From Arcobacter sp. (GTDB taxonomy: Bacteria > Campylobacterota > Campylobacteria > Campylobacterales > Arcobacteraceae), in NCBI GenBank assembly GCA_030635995.1, contig DAOVXU010000056.1, positions 1-9,107 on the forward strand: DNA of 9,107 bases. The letters run 5' to 3'. Below are positions 4,724-9,107 of this stretch, piece after piece. Numbering within the stretch: the first letter of the stretch is position 1; each line of letters opens with the position of its first letter. The notes under the pieces were generated by a model, which searched no databases, was not told the origin of the DNA, and was given only the letters and a program-made list of their open reading frames with translations. Made by a program: the position numbers and the translations under genes.

Positions 4724-7072
4724 ATGAAAATAAAACTATTTCTTAAATTAATCTTAACTACTTTTTTATTATCAAATTTTTCAATCTTTGCAAAAGAATT
4801 AAAAAAAGTCTCTATTCAATTAAATTGGAAATATCAATTTGAATACGCAGGATTTATCATAGCAAAAGAAAAAGGGTTTTATGAAAAAATTGGATTTGAT
4901 GTTAAACTAAAAGAATTTAATAATAATACAAATACACTAAAAGATATTATTAATAATAAGTCAACATTTGCAATTAGCGATAGTTTATTAATGATAGAAA
5001 GACAAAGTAATGATATAGTATTACTTGCAAACTACTATAAACAATCTCCATTAGTAATTGTTACAAATAAAACTATAAAACATCCTAAAGATTTAGAGTT
5101 TAAATCTTTAATGTCAAGCCAAGAACGACTTATTAATACACCTATAGACTTTATGTTTAAACATTTAACTATTAACTACAAAAATATTAATTTTAAGAAA
5201 AATACATATAATATACAGGAGTTAATAGACAATCGTATTGATGCAATGGAAGTTTATAGAACAAATGAATTATATAGATTAGTTACTGAAAATATACCTC
5301 ATAATATAATAGACCCAACGAACTATGGATTTAATTCAGGGGCAGTAAATATGTTTACTTCGCGTAACAATATAAATAAATATGGTGAAAGAAGTATTCA
5401 AGAGTTTATAGATGCTACAAATAATGGCTGGAAGTATGCTTTTGAAAATATAGATGAGACAATAAATTTAATAGATGCAAAATATAATAAATCTTTAAAT
5501 AAAACAAAAGATGCGTTACTATTTGAAGCCAATGAAACTAAAAAACTTTTTTTATTAAATGATTTTAAAATAGGAGATATTAACAAACAAGAATTATATA
5601 GATGGTCTGATATTTTAAATAATTATGGATTAATAAAGAATCAGAAAAGATATGACAAATTTATCTTTAATCAAGAGTGGAAGGAGAAACTATATACTAA
5701 AAATGAATTTAATACATTTTTAATAACTGGTATATTTACATTTCTTACTTTTATTTTATTGATTGTGTTATATTTTTCAAAAGCAAAAGCAAAGGTATTA
5801 AAAAATAAAATTGATATAGAGGTTCAAAAAAATAAAGAGATACAGGAATTATCTAAGATTGTAGAAGAAAGTGAAAATGAATTAAAAATTATAAATGAAA
5901 ATCTTTATGCAACTATAAAAGAAAAAACAAAAGAACAAAGTACATTATTAAGCTTGTTTGATAAAGGAAGTTCTGTATTGTTTAAATGGAATAATGATGA
6001 ACATTGGAGTGTTGATTATGTATCTTTAAGCATTGAAAATCTTTTAGGATATACTCATAATGAATTTAAGAATGATAAAGTGTTTTATGCTAATTGTATT
6101 CATAAAGATGATATCAATAAAGTCATAGCAGAGGTTAAAGAAGGAAGTCAATTAACTCAAAGTTTTTTTAAACACAAACCTTATAGAATAATAACAAAAG
6201 ATGGAGAAATAAAATGGGTTATAGATTATACTGTTGTCATAAAAGATAATGATAATAATATAACGCACTATCTTGGATATATTAATGATATAACACAAGA
6301 AAGAGAAAAAGAAAGACTTTTATTTGAGCAATCTAAAATGGCATCTCTGGGAGAAATGATAGGAAATATTGCTCATCAATGGAGACAACCATTGTCTGTA
6401 ATATCAACAGCATCTACAGGTATTATTATGCAAAAAGAGTGTGATATTCTTACTGATGAATCATTAATTAAGTCTTGTGAATCTATAAATGATAATGCTC
6501 AATATCTTTCTAAAACAATAGATGATTTTAAGAATTTCATTAAAGGTGAAAGAACTAAAACAATATTTAATCTAAAAGATAATCTTAATAGCTTTTTACA
6601 TTTAACAGAAGGTTCTATAAAAAGTAATAACATACATATGATATTAGATTTAGAAAAAGATATTAAAATAAATGGTTATGAAAATGAATTAATACAATGT
6701 TTAATAAATATATTTAACAATGCAAAAGATATATTAGTAGAAAAAGAGATTAATTATAAACTAGTATTTATGTCAACAGATATTATCGAAAATAAAGTAA
6801 TTATAAAAATTAAAGATAATGCAGGTGGGATACCAGAAGATGTATTACCAAAAATATTTGAACCATACTTTACAACTAAACATCATTCACAAGGTACAGG
6901 ATTAGGTTTACATATGATTTATAATTTAATAGTTGATGGTATGAATGGAATTATTGAGGCAAAAAATAAAACATATCTTTATAAAAGTAAAGAATATACG
7001 GGGGCAGAATTTACTATTAGTTTACCGATGGATGAGACCATTATAAATTCTGTGTCAAGTCACCAAATGTAA
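4724..7072 (+). CDS. Membrane sensor histidine kinase with NMT1/THI5-like (SsuA-type) binding domain and PAS domain
   Basis: 782 residues. Order: signal peptide (1-23, ending SIFA|KE); periplasmic NMT1/THI5-like domain (about 27-300), opening with the characteristic LNWKYQFEYAGFIIAKEKGF; membrane helix (about 332-351); coiled coil (about 352-400); PAS (about 405-525, closing with YLGYINDITQERE); HisKA with HQWRQPL, acceptor H551; HATPase with N-box N662/N665/N666, G1 DNAGGIP (698-704), FEPYFTTK and GTGLGL (724-729). The SBP family binds thiamine pyrimidine precursors, alkanesulfonates, nitrate or related small molecules; the ligand here cannot be told. There is no receiver domain and no regulator alongside. 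The catalytic core is close to that of the kinase at 771, including near-identical DNA around the H-box, so the two are paralogues with different receptors. The 3' end converges on minus-strand genes. Confidence 0.95.
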   Translation: MKIKLFLKLILTTFLLSNFSIFAKELKKVSIQLNWKYQFEYAGFIIAKEKGFYEKIGFDVKLKEFNNNTNTLKDIINNKSTFAISDSLLMIERQSNDIVLLANYYKQSPLVIVTNKTIKHPKDLEFKSLMSSQERLINTPIDFMFKHLTINYKNINFKKNTYNIQELIDNRIDAMEVYRTNELYRLVTENIPHNIIDPTNYGFNSGAVNMFTSRNNINKYGERSIQEFIDATNNGWKYAFENIDETINLIDAKYNKSLNKTKDALLFEANETKKLFLLNDFKIGDINKQELYRWSDILNNYGLIKNQKRYDKFIFNQEWKEKLYTKNEFNTFLITGIFTFLTFILLIVLYFSKAKAKVLKNKIDIEVQKNKEIQELSKIVEESENELKIINENLYATIKEKTKEQSTLLSLFDKGSSVLFKWNNDEHWSVDYVSLSIENLLGYTHNEFKNDKVFYANCIHKDDINKVIAEVKEGSQLTQSFFKHKPYRIITKDGEIKWVIDYTVVIKDNDNNITHYLGYINDITQEREKERLLFEQSKMASLGEMIGNIAHQWRQPLSVISTASTGIIMQKECDILTDESLIKSCESINDNAQYLSKTIDDFKNFIKGERTKTIFNLKDNLNSFLHLTEGSIKSNNIHMILDLEKDIKINGYENELIQCLINIFNNAKDILVEKEINYKLVFMSTDIIENKVIIKIKDNAGGIPEDVLPKIFEPYFTTKHHSQGTGLGLHMIYNLIVDGMNGIIEAKNKTYLYKSKEYTGAEFTISLPMDETIINSVSSHQM

Positions 7073-7077
7073 CAAAG

Positions 7078-7179
7078 TTACAGTTCTAAATAATCGTCCA
7101 ATCTCCCTTCAAAAGATATAGCTAATAGGGAGATTGTTAAACAAATTATGAACAGGTTGAGTCCATTTCTCTTTAGCAT
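7078..7179 (-). CDS. Possible small membrane peptide, 33 residues
   Basis: A short ORF with a basic start (MLKRNG), a hydrophobic stretch of about 17 residues (LNLFIICLTISLLAISF) and an acidic tail (EGRLDDYLEL). AGGA stands 7 nt before the ATG, as good as any ribosome site in the window. It lies 73 bp after the alkD-like gene on the same strand, and 5 bp separate its stop from that of the second kinase. The stretch is about one third G+C, above its surroundings, and uses codons rare in the neighbours (CTC, CTG, TCC, GAC). A perfect 10 bp stem lies inside it and a perfect dyad precedes its ribosome site. This could be a type I toxin-like or other small membrane protein, or a chance ORF over a terminator hairpin. 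No family recognised. Confidence 0.4.
   Translation of the reverse strand: MLKRNGLNLFIICLTISLLAISFEGRLDDYLEL
7099..7136. terminator. Perfect 10 bp stem-loop after the second kinase gene
   Basis: CAATCTCCCT at 7099-7108 pairs perfectly with AGGGAGATTG at 7127-7136 around an 18 nt loop. It begins 27 bp after the kinase stop and could end that transcript, but no T-run follows on either strand, so a simple intrinsic terminator is not certain. It also lies inside the 33-codon minus-strand ORF and could instead structure that RNA. Confidence 0.4.
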
Positions 7180-7188
7180 TTTAAATTC

Positions 7189-7218
7189 CTATATACAATA
7201 ATATTTGATTGTATATAG
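7189..7218. repeat. Perfect 11 bp inverted repeat CTATATACAAT-N8-ATTGTATATAG
   Basis: Two perfect 11 bp arms around an 8 bp spacer, between the end of the alkD-like gene and the ribosome site of the 33-codon ORF; the AGGA overlaps the last G of the minus-strand arm. As DNA it looks like an operator for a dimeric regulator. As minus-strand RNA it would fold into an AU hairpin next to the ribosome site. A terminator role for the alkD-like gene is less likely because no T-run follows. Confidence 0.6.
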
Positions 7219-7221
7219 ATT

Positions 7222-7252
7222 CTAATAAATCCCATTCACTACATTATTATAA
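7222..7252 (-). pseudogene. Second copy of the '…VNGIY stop' remnant, directly after the alkD-like gene
   Basis: The plus-strand word TCTAATAAATCCCAT (7221-7235) is identical to 4533-4547, and similarity continues weakly for about 25 bp beyond. In the minus-strand frame it reads NNYNNVVNGIY then TAG, matching the end of the remnant at 4534. It is in frame with, and immediately follows, the TAA of the alkD-like gene. It may be residue of a duplicated or inserted gene end. Confidence 0.3.
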
Positions 7253-7933
7253 TTATTTTACTAATAATTTTATTATCACTTTATCTTTATGGGAAACTCT
7301 ATAACTTTCTCTTGATTTTTGTATCGCTTTATTATGAGTTTTTATATCTAAAGTATTATCTTTAAAAAAGTCAATTGTTTTAGTAGGAAATTTTGCCATA
7401 CAAACAGATATAAGCCAGGCATTCCCCATAAATACATAATAACCTTTATGTTTGACACTTTGAGATAATTTAAAAATCATAAATAAATTTTCTTCTTGAA
7501 TATAGTACGAAAGTAATATAATAAGTGCTGCTCTTACAACAAACTCATTATCAGATTTAATCCATATTTTCACAATATCAAGAATATAATTTTTTTCTTT
7601 TTTAATATTTTTAAAACTACAAATTGTTGAATCTATTTGAGCCCAATTATCTACTTTATTTAAAAAACACTCAATTGAAGGTAGTAATTCTTTAAATGGT
7701 TTATTCATATAAGATAAAACTAATCCTTCAATCATAATCATCTCATATATATTTTGTTTATCTAAGTTCAGAAAATTAATTGCATCATCTTTTACTATCT
7801 CTTTTGCAATTTTTCTTAGAATTGGTAATCTAACACCTAATGTTATTTGTTTTGTGGGGATGATTTTATTGTTAAAGGCTTTATAATTATCATCTGATAA
7901 TGTTTTTAATTTATTAAATATTTGATTATTCAT
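7253..7933 (-). CDS. AlkD-family DNA alkylation repair protein (HEAT-repeat glycosylase)
   Basis: 226 residues, the usual size for the family, matching the DNA alkylation repair (AlkD-like) fold made of HEAT-like helical repeats. These cytosolic enzymes remove bulky or positively charged alkylated bases without flipping them. Visible family features are the N-terminal GVRLPILRKIAKEI, the catalytic-region NWAQIDS with W97 and D101 (W-xxx-D spacing, as W109/D113 of Bacillus cereus AlkD), R134 in FVVRAALIIL and W173 in GNAWLISVC, likely equivalents of AlkD R148 and W187. The end, NKAIQKSRESYRVS, is typical of this branch. The start has AGGTG 7 nt upstream. It is divergent from the sensor gene at 8098. 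The exact substrate of this branch is not certain, so no gene symbol is given. Confidence 0.9.
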   Translation of the reverse strand: MNNQIFNKLKTLSDDNYKAFNNKIIPTKQITLGVRLPILRKIAKEIVKDDAINFLNLDKQNIYEMIMIEGLVLSYMNKPFKELLPSIECFLNKVDNWAQIDSTICSFKNIKKEKNYILDIVKIWIKSDNEFVVRAALIILLSYYIQEENLFMIFKLSQSVKHKGYYVFMGNAWLISVCMAKFPTKTIDFFKDNTLDIKTHNKAIQKSRESYRVSHKDKVIIKLLVK

Positions 7934-7955
7934 ATATTACACCTATTCAATCTTA

Positions 7956-7985
7956 TTGACACTAATTTGTAGTATACTATATAAA
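7956..7985 (+). promoter_or_regulatory. Promoter of the third sensor gene (TTGACA-N18-TATAAA) with a central palindrome
   Basis: TTGACA at 7956-7961 and TATAAA at 7980-7985 are separated by 18 bp, the best -35/-10 pair in the window, giving a leader of about 105 nt before 8098. The spacer holds the 10 bp palindrome TAGTATACTA (7970-7979). Its halves can also be read as TATACT -10 boxes on both strands, and the minus-strand one (7976-7971) could serve the alkD-like gene. A regulator bound to the palindrome could control both divergent genes. Confidence 0.5.
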
Positions 7986-7995
7986 TATAAATTAT

Positions 7996-8067
7996 GTGAT
8001 TACCATATATTAAAATATTATTGAAAAGCATTGTGCTGGGAAATTAACAGTATCGAATGGTAATTAT
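7996..8067 (+). ncRNA. Possible structured 5' leader of the third sensor gene
   Basis: ATTACCAT (7999-8006) pairs perfectly with ATGGTAAT (8057-8064); two G-U pairs and one A-U pair can extend the stem outward to 7996/8067. Inside are a small hairpin, AGCA-TTG-TGCT (8027-8037), and a possible CTG/CAG closure (8036-8038 with 8048-8050). The stretch 8021-8060 is about 37% G+C, well above its surroundings, as structured RNAs are in AT-rich genomes. It matches no riboswitch class I recognise. It lies within the predicted leader, about 30 nt before the start codon. Confidence 0.3.
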
Positions 8068-8097
8068 TGTGGTATATTTAGAATTGAATTAGGGTAA

Positions 8098-9107
8098 ATG
8101 ATGAGAGAGAAAAATAAAATAAAAATAAAGTTAAGTATATATCTTTTATTTCTAGTAAGTATATTATTTATTGGACTAAATTATGAAAAAAATATAAAAA
8201 TAGATGATTTTCTAGAAAAACAAAAGAATATGCACCTTACTATATATAACAATGTATATAATGACCATAAAGAACAAGCACATATTACTTATGAATTATT
8301 AATCAATAATCAACAAATAAAAGATATATATACATTATTACAAAATGCAACTTCTGAAGAAAAAGATATACAAAGAGATAATTTATATCAAATTATAAAA
8401 GATAAATATAAAATATTAAAATCATTTAATATAAGACAGTTACATTTTCATCTTAAAGATAATGAAAGTTTTCTTAGAATGCATAAAGTTAAAAAATATG
8501 GTGATAACTTAACTTTAATTAGACCAACTGTAGCTTTTGTAAATAAATATCATAAAAAAGTTGATGGATTTGAAGAGGGTAGAATATATAATGGATATAG
8601 ATTTGTATTTCCTGTCAAAAATAAAAATAATGAGCATTTAGGAAGTATAGAGATCTCTTATAATGCTAATACTTTTGTAAAACATATTGCTAATTCATAT
8701 AATTTTTCAAGTAATATTTTAGTAAATAAAAATGTAGTAGATGAAAAAGTTTTCAATAGTGAAAAATCAAACTATATAAAAAGCCCATATAAAGGTTACT
8801 ATTTTGATAAAAAGATTTTAGAGTATAAAAAAAGTACCATTACAGAATTTAACATAAATAAATTTAACAATAGTCAAGTTATGAAAGATAAGGGATTAAA
8901 AAGCATAAAGGGAGGAAAAAATATTACATTATATGATAATGGAAAAATTATCACCTATATAGCTATTAAAAATCCAATTACTAAAGATACTGTTGCATTT
9001 TTTATAATAAAAGATAATGATAATTTTATAAAAAGTAAAATATTAAATTTTAATATTACATTTACTGTTATATCTATTTTATTACTGATAGTTTTCTATT
9101 TTTTAAA
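8098..9107 (+). CDS. Membrane sensor protein with double-Cache-like periplasmic domain (N-terminal part, cut by the right edge)
   Basis: 336 codons are visible, open to the edge. A basic start is followed by membrane helix 1 (about 12-29). A large periplasmic domain (about 30-315) contains the family signature LHFHLKDNESFLRMHK (115-130), YGDNL, RPTVAFVN, DGFEEGRIYNGYRFVFPV (156-173) and LGSIEIS. A second helix begins near 316 and is cut off. This is the sensory domain I associate with dCache_3 ('double sensory domain of two-component kinases'), which heads histidine kinases, diguanylate cyclases and chemoreceptors; the output domain lies outside the window. ATG codons at 8098 and 8101 are adjacent; AGGG (8091-8094) favours either, and 8098 is chosen as the longer. 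Unlike the two kinase genes, this one has a ribosome site and a long leader. Confidence 0.85.
   Translation, partial: MMREKNKIKIKLSIYLLFLVSILFIGLNYEKNIKIDDFLEKQKNMHLTIYNNVYNDHKEQAHITYELLINNQQIKDIYTLLQNATSEEKDIQRDNLYQIIKDKYKILKSFNIRQLHFHLKDNESFLRMHKVKKYGDNLTLIRPTVAFVNKYHKKVDGFEEGRIYNGYRFVFPVKNKNNEHLGSIEISYNANTFVKHIANSYNFSSNILVNKNVVDEKVFNSEKSNYIKSPYKGYYFDKKILEYKKSTITEFNINKFNNSQVMKDKGLKSIKGGKNITLYDNGKIITYIAIKNPITKDTVAFFIIKDNDNFIKSKILNFNITFTVISILLLIVFYFL

Noticed and set aside
5398..5586. 62-codon minus-strand ORF
   Set aside because: It lies inside the NMT1-like domain of the second kinase, an intact reading frame with clear homology; it is an antisense shadow.
7078..7179. Calling the small ORF a Hok-family toxin
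   Set aside because: Only a four-residue ICLT match within a hydrophobic segment and a general topology match; the Hok C-terminal motif and processing elements are not seen.
7996..8067. c-di-GMP (GEMM) or another known riboswitch class
   Set aside because: None of the conserved cores of known riboswitch classes that I can recall is present; it was kept only as an unclassified structured leader.

Overview
The window is very AT-rich and looks like chromosomal DNA of a Campylobacterota bacterium, most likely an Arcobacter-type genus. The main reason is the pair of sensor kinases with the 'GEMIGNIAHQWRQPL' H-box and substrate-binding-protein sensor modules, both typical of that phylum. The UvrB start, the low-GC codon use and the T-rich promoters with only a clear TATAAT element agree with this. 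The family assignment is inferred from the sequence alone.

Layout, left to right: (1) the first 176 codons of uvrB, minus strand, running off the left edge; (2) a 240 bp divergent intergenic region containing a long C-free stretch and the first copy of an 18 bp repeat; (3) a 948-residue histidine kinase with two amino-acid-type binding domains; (4) a compact minus-strand operon reading DUF4160, then DUF2442 plus ribbon-helix-helix, then an unknown 81-residue protein, resembling a toxin-antitoxin pair with a follower and having a dyad over its -10 box; (5) a 245 bp region with a gene remnant and another repeat copy; (6) a 782-residue histidine kinase with an NMT1/THI5-like binding domain; (7) a short region with two perfect inverted repeats, a possible 33-residue membrane peptide gene and a second small remnant; (8) an AlkD-family DNA alkylation repair gene, minus strand; (9) a divergent promoter region with a possible structured leader; (10) the start of a third membrane sensor with a double-Cache-like periplasmic domain, cut by the right edge.

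Three membrane sensors with three different periplasmic domains lie within 8.5 kb, and no response regulator gene is visible beside them. The two complete kinases share nearly the same catalytic core, so they look like one kinase module joined to different receptors, signalling to a regulator encoded elsewhere.

The most unusual signals lie outside the known domains. A tandem direct repeat (GGCTRC-ATATA-GGCTRCC) occurs three times in one orientation and delimits the first kinase and the DUF4160/DUF2442 operon. TATAAT boxes sit only 5-7 nt before the start codons of uvrB and both kinases, suggesting leaderless mRNAs. A dyad covers the promoter of the TA-like operon. A 33-codon membrane-peptide ORF has a good ribosome site, a perfect dyad before it and a perfect stem inside it. 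No tRNA, rRNA, CRISPR array or intact mobile element was seen.
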